64,000 nucleotides of DNA from contig NZ_CP107880.1 in NCBI RefSeq assembly GCF_036013745.1, positions 682,001 to 746,000 on the forward strand, written 5' to 3'. The position numbers and the translations under genes are program-made. The stretch is from Streptomyces sp. NBC_00483 (GTDB taxonomy: Bacteria > Actinomycetota > Actinomycetes > Streptomycetales > Streptomycetaceae). Shown here piece by piece: positions 26,351 to 34,744 of this stretch. How positions within the stretch are numbered: position 1 is the first letter of the stretch; the number at the start of each line of letters is the position of its first letter. Below the pieces are notes generated by a model. That model was not told where the DNA came from. It searched no databases and saw only the letters and a list, made by a program, of their open reading frames with translations.

Positions 26351-27977
26351 CCGGCTTGTTCACCTTCTCGTACAGCTCGCGGTCCCGTGGGAAGCCCGCC
26401 TTGGCGAAGGCGAGGCTGCCCACGCCCGTGGCCAGGATCCGGATCGCGTCGAGGCCGAGGGCTCCGGCGAGCCGCTCGGTGTTGAACTGCAGGCGCTGGA
26501 ACAGTCCGCTCCCCCGCGCGTCCGCCGCGATGCGGACCTCGTCCATGGTGATGTCCTTCGTCCGGAAGTCGAACCGGAGTTGCAGCACGGCCCGGTTCTC
26601 CCCACCGTCCCGCAGCACCAGGTCGACACTGCCGGCGCCGTCCGGGTAGAGAACGACCTCCGCCTGCGCCCCGGTCAGCCGGTCCAGGAGCAGATCGGTG
26701 AACATCGCCGGGGTGATCGGCACCAGCGACTTCCAGATCTCGACGAACTCCTCGTCCAGCCGGCCGACGAGCAGCCTCGGCTCCAACGACCGGAACTCCG
26801 CGACCGTGAGAACAGCCACCAACTGCCGTTCAGCTTCCCGGTCTTGGGCGTCCGGTGCCGCGACGGCCGATTCCAGGGTGAGGCCGGACCCGCAGCGCAC
26901 CAGATGGTCCCAGACCGGGTCCTTCGGGAAGGGCGGCAGACTCCAGTCGTCCGCGCACGCCTCCCAGCCCCGCTGCCACCACGCGACGGCCTTCAGCGAG
27001 CGCAGACCGAACCGGAGCGCGCCCGCGATCTCGCAGCGCACCAACAGGCCCCTCGCCGAGACGGTGTCGAGGTTCGCGCCCGGCTCCCCGGCGGCCGTCG
27101 CGAAGCGCTCCGCCGCGGCGACGGTCTCGGCATGACTGATCAGCCACGGCGCGTCCGAGATCACCACCGGAATCGGCGACTGGAGCACCCGCACCGGGTC
27201 CTCGGGGGCGAACACCACGTCGTCGGCGAGGACGATCAGCGGCCTGACGTCGTCGCCGTCGATCATCACGAACTCGAGCGCCGCGTCACCCATCGGCGTG
27301 TGGCTCCTCGTGACGCGCTTGACGTCACAGACGGGCAGGCCGAGCGTCTCGCCGATCGCCGGTATCTCCACGCTCACCCGACCGCCATCCACGGTGGCAC
27401 GAAGGCCCAGTACCTCGGTGAACGCCGTCGCGATCTCACGGGTCAGCCCGCTCTCGTCCCGCTCACGCCTGGTCGGCAGGGCCTTGAGGGAGTCGAGGTT
27501 GGCGCGCACCGTCCCGGTCAGCGCGTGGCCCTCGCCGAGCACGCGCAGGCAGTCGGCGAGGGTGTGCTCGAAGTCCGCGGCGGCACGCTCGGCCCGACCG
27601 GACGTCAGGTACGCGGTGGCGAGGTCGTTGCGCGCGGAGAGGGTGCCGGGATCGTCGGCCCCGCTGACCCGTCGCCGCTCCGCCACGGCCAACTCATAGA
27701 GCGGCACGGCCTGTTCGGGCCGATCATCTGCGAGCCATCCGGCGAACCAGATGGAGGCGAGGTTCGCGAGCGTGGAAACGGTGACGTGGTCGTCCACCCC
27801 CACGACCCGTACCACACCGGCGAGGAGCCTCTCCTGCACTCCGAACGCCTCTACGTAGCTCCGTTCCCGGTAGTACGCGTGGGCCAGTTCTCCGCAGGCG
27901 GCGAGCGTACGCGGATGATCCTCGCCCAACGTGCGGACGTTGTCGTCGTACTGCCGCCTCAGACCGTCGATCCCCAT
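26322..27977 (-). CDS. TPR-repeat protein with C-terminal acetyltransferase-like segment
   Basis: A 551-residue protein. Residues 1-160 hold TPR repeats of the TPR_10/12 kind ('LGEDHPRTLAACGELAHAYY', 'VVGVDDHVTVSTLANLASIW', 'LGEGHALTGTVRANLDSL'). The middle (about 175-380) is an unassigned region with 'VMIDGDDVRPLIVLADDVVF'. The C-terminal 90 residues, with 'RIAADARGSGLFQRLQ', 'LGLDAIRILA' and 'AFAKAGF', follow the pattern of a GNAT-like acetyl-CoA site. The combination suggests a scaffold linked to a small effector or modifying domain; that is inference. The start at 27977 gives an intact first repeat. Confidence 0.8.
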   Translation of the reverse strand: MGIDGLRRQYDDNVRTLGEDHPRTLAACGELAHAYYRERSYVEAFGVQERLLAGVVRVVGVDDHVTVSTLANLASIWFAGWLADDRPEQAVPLYELAVAERRRVSGADDPGTLSARNDLATAYLTSGRAERAAADFEHTLADCLRVLGEGHALTGTVRANLDSLKALPTRRERDESGLTREIATAFTEVLGLRATVDGGRVSVEIPAIGETLGLPVCDVKRVTRSHTPMGDAALEFVMIDGDDVRPLIVLADDVVFAPEDPVRVLQSPIPVVISDAPWLISHAETVAAAERFATAAGEPGANLDTVSARGLLVRCEIAGALRFGLRSLKAVAWWQRGWEACADDWSLPPFPKDPVWDHLVRCGSGLTLESAVAAPDAQDREAERQLVAVLTVAEFRSLEPRLLVGRLDEEFVEIWKSLVPITPAMFTDLLLDRLTGAQAEVVLYPDGAGSVDLVLRDGGENRAVLQLRFDFRTKDITMDEVRIAADARGSGLFQRLQFNTERLAGALGLDAIRILATGVGSLAFAKAGFPRDRELYEKVNKPATGQGSGRA

Positions 27978-28130
27978 GCCACCGATGATCCCTCAACGAC
28001 CCCCGGGACCGGGAGGAGGCGATGGCAAAGGCGAAAAGGAAGGATGCGAAGGTGGATGCGGACTCCCGGGCCTTCCGTAACTGGGAGCCGCCAGGTGTGC
28101 ACACCGCATTCGAGGAGGAGACAAGAGTTC

Positions 28131-28532
28131 ATGGGGCCAGTGGAGGCGGCGGTATCTCTCATGGCATTCGGTGCCGTGTTCGGGATCGCGGGCGCCGGGA
28201 GCCTGTTCAAGAGGCGATGGCTGCGGCGCAACGGCGCGCGAACGTCAGGCACCGTCGTCCGGTTGGACAGGAGCTCCGGCAGCGACGGGGCGTCCTACCA
28301 TCCGATCGTGCAGTACCGGGCCGGCGACGGCAGCCTGGTGGAGTCCCGGTCCTCGTTCGGGAAGGGCCGGTCCTCAACGCTGCAACCCGGCACACCGGTC
28401 ACGGTCTTCTACGATCCGGCCAAGCCGCGGCGGATGGCCATCGACGGCTACGCCACCGGCGGCCAGTTCCTCTTCTCCCTCGTCGGAGCCGTCATCTTCG
28501 CGGGCGGCGTATTCATGCTCGGCCGAGGGTGA
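28131..28532 (+). CDS. DUF3592 membrane protein
   Basis: A 133-residue protein with two membrane helices flanking a beta-rich DUF3592 domain: helix 'AAVSLMAFGAVFGIAGAGSLF', then 'ARTSGTVVRLDRSS', 'YHPIVQYRAGDGSLVE', 'PGTPVTVFYDPAKPRRMAIDGY', and helix 'FLFSLVGAVIFAGGVFML' in pieces. This is the usual family layout. GGAGGAG lies about ten bases before ATG 28131. A second open frame beginning at 28022 with a good ribosome-binding site runs through it out of frame and is not counted as a gene. Confidence 0.9.
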   Translation: MGPVEAAVSLMAFGAVFGIAGAGSLFKRRWLRRNGARTSGTVVRLDRSSGSDGASYHPIVQYRAGDGSLVESRSSFGKGRSSTLQPGTPVTVFYDPAKPRRMAIDGYATGGQFLFSLVGAVIFAGGVFMLGRG

Positions 28533-28620
28533 CCTGCTCCGCCCGGCACTGACGCGCGGCACCTCCCTCCCGGCACTGCCGGGGCACATGGGGTTTTATG
28601 GATGAATGCCCCGTGGAGTG

Positions 28621-28818
28621 GTGAATCGCCGTTCCTTCTCCGCCCTGATGGCGGCATGCGCCGCGGGAGGGGTCCTCGGCCCACTCCTCGGCTGCTCCCG
28701 GTCCGACGGCCTGGACACCGGGGGCGGCGACAAGATCCACGCCAGCCTGCACACCGGCACTACGGCCTGGTTCACCTTGGCGGCCCGACGGGCCAATCCG
28801 CTCGTGGTGACCCGATGA
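28621..28818 (+). pseudogene. Truncated Tat/lipoprotein N-terminus (remnant) or tiny lipoprotein
   Basis: The 65 residues start with a twin-arginine signal, 'NRRSFSALMAACAAGGVLGPLLGC', ending in a lipobox-like L-L-G-C, then 'DTGGGDKIHASLHTG' and a quick stop. This is how a solute-binding lipoprotein begins, but the mature domain is missing, so it is probably a 3'-truncated remnant. An in-frame ATG at 28606 is an alternative start. No continuing reading frame is obvious downstream. Confidence 0.4.
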
Positions 28819-29688
28819 GCCGGGGGAAAATTCCGGTGGCGCGGTGGCGTCGATGGGATACGCCGCCGGGGATTTCGCGCGGCAGGTTCTCTGCCGCCCC
28901 GTTCGGCGCGCTCGGCGTCGACACGCATCGCGTGCCCTGCCCGGAAGGAGGCGAGAGACATGGACCGTGCTGAATGCGTTGCGGCCATAGTTGCCTCCGG
29001 CCGTGTGCCCTCCCTCCTCTGCGGCGCGCGGTAACTCTTCCCCCCTTCTTGTTTCTTGTCTTCGGCATCTTCCTGAGATGCCGCGTCACGAGATTTCCTG
29101 GCCTGCACGGTTCGTCGCCGCTCGGGCCGCGGGGGCGCGCGCCCGAAGACGGGCCCTTCTCCTGCTGGTCACCGTGATCTCGGCACTCTCCGCCTCACGA
29201 CCGGCCAGAGCGCCGGCGTGAGTTGACACGCAGCTGGTGAGGCAGGTCCCGGGTGCTGTCCGCGGTTCCCGCTGCCCTGTCGCCATGCCGTGTCCCGTGC
29301 TGCGTACACCGGACCATCGTCGCCGAGCCCTTGTGATGCCCCAGGTGTGCCGGCGGTACCGCGAGCAGGCTCTCGACTTTGAGAAGCAGGCGGCGGACAT
29401 GGAGCCGGACCAGGACGGACCTCCGGGGGAAAGGTGGGGCGTACACTCCGAACATGGGTTGCACATACGCGGTGAGGGAGTGCCTTCGAGCGGCACCTCG
29501 CGCGCTGTGCGCCGCCGGTCCCGGAGTTCGCTGCCGTGCCCTGCACGGCCACGGCTGACCTGCGCGACGAGGCCCGCTCCTCACCCACCCTCTTTCCCCC
29601 CTTCCCGCGTTCCCGTCCTCGGGGCCGCGTTCCTGTCTGCTCAACACCACCCCCGCGACCCCTCGGCGTGCCGTAGGTGTCGCCTTCG
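28819..29688. other. 870-base stretch with no supportable gene
   Basis: Open frames here are short, overlap on opposite strands and lack recognisable domains. Structures seen are a perfect 7-bp hairpin, GGCATCT / AGATGCC (29064-29082, 5-base loop), and pyrimidine-rich runs near 29038-29062 and 29585-29610. A small basic ORF (29078-29221) with a hydrophobic 'ALLLLVTVISAL' segment is possible but weak. The region may be a degraded gene remnant with the leader of the Mur ligase gene at its end. Confidence 0.5.
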
Positions 29689-29718
29689 GCGGCGGGCCCG
29701 GACCATCGGGCCCGCCGC
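29689..29718 (+). promoter_or_regulatory. 12-bp perfect stem-loop in the leader of the Mur ligase gene
   Basis: GCGGCGGGCCCG (29689-29700) and its exact complement (29707-29718) enclose a 6-base loop, GACCAT. The structure ends about seven bases before the GAGAGGA ribosome-binding site of the gene starting at 29736. With no T-run after it, it looks more like a leader hairpin or attenuating element than a simple terminator of upstream transcription. Confidence 0.7.
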
Positions 29719-29735
29719 ACTCCGAGAGGACCCCT

Positions 29736-31226
29736 GTGAAGTTGAGCGAGTTGCTGGCCGGGCACGACCATGAAGTTCTCCTCGGCGACTCGGAGACGCG
29801 GATCACCGCGGGCACGTGCTTCGATGCCCACCGCGTATCGCCCGGCTCCCTGTTCATCGCGGTGCCGGGCCACGTCGAGGGCGGTCCCGAACTCGTCGGC
29901 CCCGCCCTGGCGCGCGGCGCCGTCGCGGTGCTCGTCGACCGGGCGGCGCCCGAACTCCCGGCGGGCGTGCGGGCGTCGGCCGCCGGAGTGTGTGTGGTGC
30001 GGGTCCCCGACACCCGTAAGGCGGCCGCGGTGGTCACCTCGCGCTACTACAGCGAACCCGGACGGGACATGGACATGGTGGCCGTCACCGGCACCAACGG
30101 GAAGACCTCCGTGTCGTACATGGTCGAGTCCGTGCTCCGGCTCGCCGAGGGCGCACGGGTGGGGGTCATCGGGACGGCCGGCAGCCGGATCGGCGACGAA
30201 CTGATCCCGATGCCGAGGTCGGTGCTGAGCACCCCGGAGTCACCGGACTTCCAGTACCTGCTCGCCTGCATGCGCGACCGCGAGGTCACCACCGTGGTCC
30301 TGGAGGCCACGTCCATGGGCCTGTTGAACCACCGGGTGGACCGCGCGTTCCTCGACGTCGGCATCTTCACCAACCTCACGCAGGACCACCTGGACGACCA
30401 CGGCACCATGGAGAACTACCGGGACGCCAAGCTGCGCCTGTTCCAGGGGCTGTGCCGGCGCGCGGTGGTCAACGTGGACGACCCGGTGGGAGCCCGGATC
30501 CCGGCGATGATGCCCGGCGCTGTCACGACGTACGCGCTCGACACTGAGGCGGACTTCCGGGCCACCGACCTCAGCATGGACGCGCTCGGCACGCGCTTCA
30601 CCCTCCACCACGCCGGACGCAAGTACCCCGCGGCGATCCCCGTCCCCGGACGCTTCTCGGTGTCCAACGCGCTGGCCGCGGTGGCCGCTTGCCACCTGCT
30701 GGGCCACGATCTGAACGGGCTGGCTGCCGCGCTCGACGGGATGCCGCCGGTCCCGGGGCGCTTCGAACGCTTCGAGACGCCCCGCGGCACTTCCGTGATC
30801 GTGGACTACGCGCACTCTCCCGACTCCCTGGACAAGGTGCTCACCGCCATCCGCGACTTCGCCACCGGCCGAGTCATCACCGTCTTCGGCTGCGGGGGAG
30901 ACCGGGACGTCACCAAGCGCGCGCGGATGGGGGAGATAGCCGGAACCCACTCCGACCTGTGCGTCCTCACCTCCGACAATCCGCGCACCGAGGACCCCGA
31001 GCGGATCCTGGACCAGATCGCACCCGGACTCAGGGCGACGGGGACCCGGTTCGAGCGGGTCACCGACCGCCGCCGGGCCATCGACTTCGCGCTGTCCGCC
31101 GCGGAAAAGGGAGACATCGTCCTGGTCGCGGGCAAGGGCAGCGAGCCGTACCAGACCATCGGCGAACGGCTGCTGCCCTTCAGCGACATGGCGACGGTGC
31201 GGGAACTCGCTGCGATGCAGAGCTAG
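29736..31226 (+). CDS. MurE-like Mur ligase (UDP-MurNAc-tripeptide synthetase family)
   Basis: A 496-residue ATP-dependent amide ligase. The N-terminal domain begins 'MKLSELLAG'; the P-loop is VTGTNGKTS (117-125); 'STPESPDFQYLL' and 'VVLEATSMGLLNHRVD' bind the UDP-MurNAc-dipeptide; the carbamylated lysine would be Lys232 in 'ENYRDAKLRLF'; and the C-terminal DNPR (414-417) is the meso/LL-diaminopimelate specificity motif. The residues needed for a MurE reaction are therefore present. It is not among division or other mur genes here, so it is probably a second, accessory copy. Its start is GTG, read by GAGAGGA. A long hairpin precedes it, and a cupin gene follows 108 bases downstream. Confidence 0.88.
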   Translation: MKLSELLAGHDHEVLLGDSETRITAGTCFDAHRVSPGSLFIAVPGHVEGGPELVGPALARGAVAVLVDRAAPELPAGVRASAAGVCVVRVPDTRKAAAVVTSRYYSEPGRDMDMVAVTGTNGKTSVSYMVESVLRLAEGARVGVIGTAGSRIGDELIPMPRSVLSTPESPDFQYLLACMRDREVTTVVLEATSMGLLNHRVDRAFLDVGIFTNLTQDHLDDHGTMENYRDAKLRLFQGLCRRAVVNVDDPVGARIPAMMPGAVTTYALDTEADFRATDLSMDALGTRFTLHHAGRKYPAAIPVPGRFSVSNALAAVAACHLLGHDLNGLAAALDGMPPVPGRFERFETPRGTSVIVDYAHSPDSLDKVLTAIRDFATGRVITVFGCGGDRDVTKRARMGEIAGTHSDLCVLTSDNPRTEDPERILDQIAPGLRATGTRFERVTDRRRAIDFALSAAEKGDIVLVAGKGSEPYQTIGERLLPFSDMATVRELAAMQS

Positions 31227-31334
31227 GTCTTTGGACCTCCTCCGGTCGGTCCGCGTCAATCATTCACGGGCCCGATGCCGCGCCCGGCCACTCCGGGGCA
31301 GTGTTGTGGCGAACCTGCCGACAAGGAGCGCACG

Positions 31335-31862
31335 ATGTCGTACTTCGAGAACATGCAGTACCCCGAGCCCCGCTACCACGGCGACAAGGGTGAGGTGAGC
31401 GCGTCGTTCCGCTCGGCCGACACCCCGCCGGAGGTGTCCTCGCCCGGCGGGTCCACCAGTTACCTCGCCACACAGGAGTCGACCGGCGGCGAATTCGGGC
31501 TCTACAAAGGCGTGTTGGGGCCGCGGTCCGCCGGGGCGAAGGAGCACTTCCACCGGGCGATGTCGGAGTCCTTCTACGTCCTGTCCGGCGAACTCGAGCT
31601 CTATGACGGCAAGAAGTGGGTGACGGGCCGGGAAGGAGACTTCCTGTACGTGCCGGCCGGCGGTCTGCACGCCTTCAAGAACACGACCGACGACCCCGTG
31701 TCCATGCTCATGCTCTTCGCCCCCGGCGCCCCGCGCGAGGACTACTTCGAGCGGGTCGCGGAGATGTCGCAGCGCGGCCCCGACGAGCTCAAGGAGTTCC
31801 GCGTCCGGCACGACAGCTACTTCGTGGAGGACTTCGACTTCGGGGCGGGGCCCGCACAGTAG
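31335..31862 (+). CDS. Cupin-domain protein
   Basis: A 175-residue single-domain cupin. Motif 1 is the 'GAKEHFHRAMSESFYVLSGELELYDG' region (in pieces), where G..HxH is degenerate to H-F-H, and motif 2 is 'GDFLYVPAGGLHAFKNTTDD', which supplies the second-site His. A mononuclear metal site is therefore likely but the function (dioxygenase, isomerase or binding) is open. AAGGAG lies seven bases before ATG 31335; an upstream in-frame ATG at 31275 lacks such a signal. It is 108 bases after the Mur ligase gene and may share its transcript. Confidence 0.88.
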   Translation: MSYFENMQYPEPRYHGDKGEVSASFRSADTPPEVSSPGGSTSYLATQESTGGEFGLYKGVLGPRSAGAKEHFHRAMSESFYVLSGELELYDGKKWVTGREGDFLYVPAGGLHAFKNTTDDPVSMLMLFAPGAPREDYFERVAEMSQRGPDELKEFRVRHDSYFVEDFDFGAGPAQ

Positions 31863-31878
31863 CCGGCGCCCACCGGCT

Positions 31879-32037
31879 TCAGAGCAGCCACAGCCACCGC
31901 GCCACCAACACTCCCGCGACCAGCAGCACCGCGACCAACTCCAGCCAGAACAACCGGTGATCGCTCCGGCGGTCCTCGCGCGTCAGGTCCCGCACGCGCT
32001 GTGCGAGCCGCTCCGGGGCGTGGCCGTCGTTCGTCAT
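31879..32037 (-). CDS. Small single-span membrane protein
   Basis: A 52-residue protein with a charged N-terminus ('ERLAQRVRDLTREDRRSDHR') and one C-terminal membrane helix ('LFWLELVAVLLVAGVLVARWLWLL' in pieces). Its ATG overlaps the stop of the preceding glycosyltransferase-derived ORF as ATGA (32034-32037), so it is translated with it and was probably an accessory subunit of that membrane enzyme. Family not recognised. Confidence 0.65.
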   Translation of the reverse strand: MTNDGHAPERLAQRVRDLTREDRRSDHRLFWLELVAVLLVAGVLVARWLWLL

Positions 32038-33332
32038 CGGCCCGCCGCCACCTTTCCGGTCTTCTCGGTCTTGTCCCACGTCATTTGCTTGTTGCGGAGT
32101 TCCTGGACGAAGGAGGCGACCAGGCAGGCCGCCAGCAGCGAGCCGTAACCGGCCAGGTGCAGCAGGGGCGGGGCCAGCCACCGGAGCCGGGTCCCGGTCA
32201 GGAGTTCGGCGAGCCAGGCGATCGGCATCGAGAGGGCCGGCCATGCGTAGACGGCGAGCATCACCGGGTGGATCGAGTCGTCCTGCGGGAGCAGCCCCGA
32301 GCGCTCCAGCAGCGGCATGAAGATGCCGGGCAGCGCTGTGATCACGAGGATCGCCGTGGCGATCGCGCCGGAGTAGATCAGGGCCTCGAACCAGCTGCGG
32401 CGGAAGGTATCCGGGTCGATGACGGCCGACATGAACGTGATCAGGAGGTAGCAGATCAGGTTCGTCACCCAGAGGAGGTGGAACAGGGGCCAGGCGCGGT
32501 CGGGGTCGGTGAGGTAGAGGAAGAGCAGCGACGCCGAGCACAGCACGAGCAGGACGGGCGTGATCAGGAGGGAGAACCAGATCAGGCCGAAGAAGAAGGA
32601 CCCGAGCCGGTGGTGGTGGTCGCCGCGCGCGGTGCGGCCCCGGAACCAGACGTCCTTGTAGCGGCGGGTGACCTGGACGTTGCCGCGGGCCCAGCGCAGG
32701 CGCTGCTTCCACAGGCCGGCCAGGTCGCCGGGTTCCTCCGCGAGGACGGTGGCGAAGCCGTCGAAGACGACGCGGCGGCGCGCGAGTTGGGTCTCGAACG
32801 TGGTGACCGTGTCCTCGGTGAGCGCGGACAGTTCGGGGTCGTGCAGGACGCTGCCCGCGACGACGATCCCGGAGTCCGTCTTATCGCGGGCGCGCGGCAC
32901 CGCGGCCACCACCCGTCCGTCGGCGTTGGTGAGCACGTTCACGGAGTATTCGGTGCCCGGCAACATCTCCTGGAGCAGATACGTGCCGTCCTGCGGGAGC
33001 CGGGCGAGGTCCTCGGGGCGCTCGACGACGGTCACGCCGCGGGAGCCGGAGCCGGTGCGCGGCTTGGCGATCGCGGGGAAGCCGCCCTCGAAGTCGGCGC
33101 CCGGGACGCCGGCGGGGCCGATGAGGCGGGTGACCGGCTGGCGCACCCTGCCCTCGCACGCCTCGGCGAGACGCCACTTGTCGAGGCAGGTCTCCAGGCC
33201 TTCGGCGGACGGGACGAGCACGCGCACCCCGGCCTCGGCGAAGGAGTCGGCGGCGCGGGCCAGAGCCACGAGCTCGCTGCCCACCGTCGGGACGACGACG
33301 TCGACGGCGTAGCGGCGGCACATGGTCAGCAC
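32034..33332 (-). CDS. Chimeric ORF: ATP-grasp fragment fused to C-terminal half of a GT2 membrane glycosyltransferase
   Basis: In one open frame, residues 1-170 are a PylC/CarB-like ATP-grasp piece ('VDVVVPTVGSELVALAR', 'FPAIAKPRTGSGSRGV', 'YLLQEMLPGTEYSVNV'), and from about residue 171 (near base 32822) the protein becomes the second half of a processive GT2: 'LTEDTVTTFETQLARRR', the QxxRW motif 'QRLRW' and five or six membrane helices. The GT2 N-terminal catalytic half (nucleotide and DxD motifs) and the ATP-grasp C-terminal metal-binding part are both missing, so neither activity is expected. This looks like an in-frame deletion joining two neighbouring genes. The GTG at 33332 is only the first start in this frame; the natural 5' part lies upstream in other frames (33333-33661). 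An assembly artefact cannot be excluded. Confidence 0.7.
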   Translation of the reverse strand: MLTMCRRYAVDVVVPTVGSELVALARAADSFAEAGVRVLVPSAEGLETCLDKWRLAEACEGRVRQPVTRLIGPAGVPGADFEGGFPAIAKPRTGSGSRGVTVVERPEDLARLPQDGTYLLQEMLPGTEYSVNVLTNADGRVVAAVPRARDKTDSGIVVAGSVLHDPELSALTEDTVTTFETQLARRRVVFDGFATVLAEEPGDLAGLWKQRLRWARGNVQVTRRYKDVWFRGRTARGDHHHRLGSFFFGLIWFSLLITPVLLVLCSASLLFLYLTDPDRAWPLFHLLWVTNLICYLLITFMSAVIDPDTFRRSWFEALIYSGAIATAILVITALPGIFMPLLERSGLLPQDDSIHPVMLAVYAWPALSMPIAWLAELLTGTRLRWLAPPLLHLAGYGSLLAACLVASFVQELRNKQMTWDKTEKTGKVAAGR

Positions 33333-33653
<321 letters not shown>

Positions 33654-33661
<8 letters not shown>

Positions 33662-34682
33662 GGTCTGCGGGGAAGTAGCCGATCGGAGTGGCATCGCGGA
33701 TGACCTCCAGAGGTTCTGCGTAGCGGGCCTGTGAGAAGCGGCCCCAGTAACGGGCGGTGGAGCGCAGCAGGTCCTCTTCGAGGTACCAGCGGCTCGCGGC
33801 CTGGGAGTGGTGTTCGTTGATCGCGGAGAGTTTCGCCTCGAGGTCGCTCGCGCGCAGGCCGACGAAGCGGTTGGGCCGGTAGGCGACGGTGGCGGAGGGC
33901 GACTGGTAGCACGCCACGCGCGGCACACGGCGGCAGGCCACGGGGGTGGCCCGGTGGACGGCCCGGTGGTCCTGGTGGGTGTCGCTGTCGGAGTGGACGA
34001 GGACGACGTCGGGCCGGGTCTCGGCCACGGTGCGTTCGATGGTCCTGACGGTGTGGCTGTCGTCGGAGATGGAGCCGTCGGACAGGTCCTCCATGACCAG
34101 GCGGGCGCCCATGGCCCGTGCCGCCCTGTACGCCTCCCCGCGGCGCTCGTCGGGGTCGCCGCCGCCGGCGCCGTGGGACAGCGTCAGGATGGTGACGTCC
34201 CAGCCCTCGTCGGCCCGCCGGTGGATGGTTCCGCCGGCCCCGATCTCCACGTCGTCGGGATGGGCGTCGACGACCAGCATGTGGATGCGGCTGCGCGGCT
34301 CGACGGTCTCGGCCGGGTCGGGCCGTTCGCGCAGGGCGCGGGTCACGGCCGCCACCAGACCGTCGTCGCTTCCGGTGAGTCCGGTGTCCCATACGGCGAC
34401 GTCCCAGTCCGGCGCGGACGGCGGTGGCTGCTCCCCCACCTCGAAGAACGCCTCCGGCGACCCGACGGTGTGGACGCAGGCCGCCCCCTGGGCGCGCAGC
34501 GCGTCCGCGGCGGCCGTCCCGGCACCCTCGTCGTCACGGTCCGCCAGCAGGATGTGGGCCCCGGAAAGCCCGGAGGGGTCGCCCCGGGCGGGTGGGTGCA
34601 ATCCGCCTTCCCCCTCATTCGAAGCGCGGGACTTTGGTCCCGGTTTGCCCGTCTCGTGCCGGGCAGGACGACCTTTGCTCAC
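33654..34682 (-). CDS. PIG-L family deacetylase with N-terminal receiver-like extension
   Basis: A 342-residue protein. Residues 130-342 are a PIG-L/LmbE-type zinc-dependent N-acetyl-sugar deacetylase: A-HPDD-VE (140-146), 'LTLSHGAGGG', and the second histidine motif in 'HSDSDTHQDHRAVH'. Residues 40-120 ('AHILLADRDDEGAGTAAADALRAQGA' in pieces, 'DWDVAVWDTGLTGSDDG') look like a two-component receiver domain in layout, with acidic residues after the first strand but no clear phosphorylation pocket. Related enzymes deacetylate GlcNAc-type sugars. The GTG at 34682 has a weak ribosome-binding site, and a later start is possible. Downstream it overlaps the broken ATP-grasp gene. Confidence 0.82.
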
Positions 34683-34744
34683 GGCCCGCCGCCGGTCCGT
34701 GCACCGAACCGTCCGACCGAACCGTCCAGTGGAAGCGACAGAGC

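Noticed and set aside
26223..28532. 769-codon plus-strand frame ending in the DUF3592 protein
   Set aside because: The upstream part is antisense to the TPR gene; only 28131-28532 is coding.
28022..28552. Open frame with a strong GGAGGAGG element before ATG 28022
   Set aside because: It runs out of frame through the DUF3592 gene, becomes Arg/Pro-rich low-complexity sequence there, and has no domain.
29237..29773. Plus-strand ORF upstream of the Mur ligase gene
   Set aside because: No domain or good ribosome-binding site; composition typical of chance frames; it overlaps the leader hairpin.
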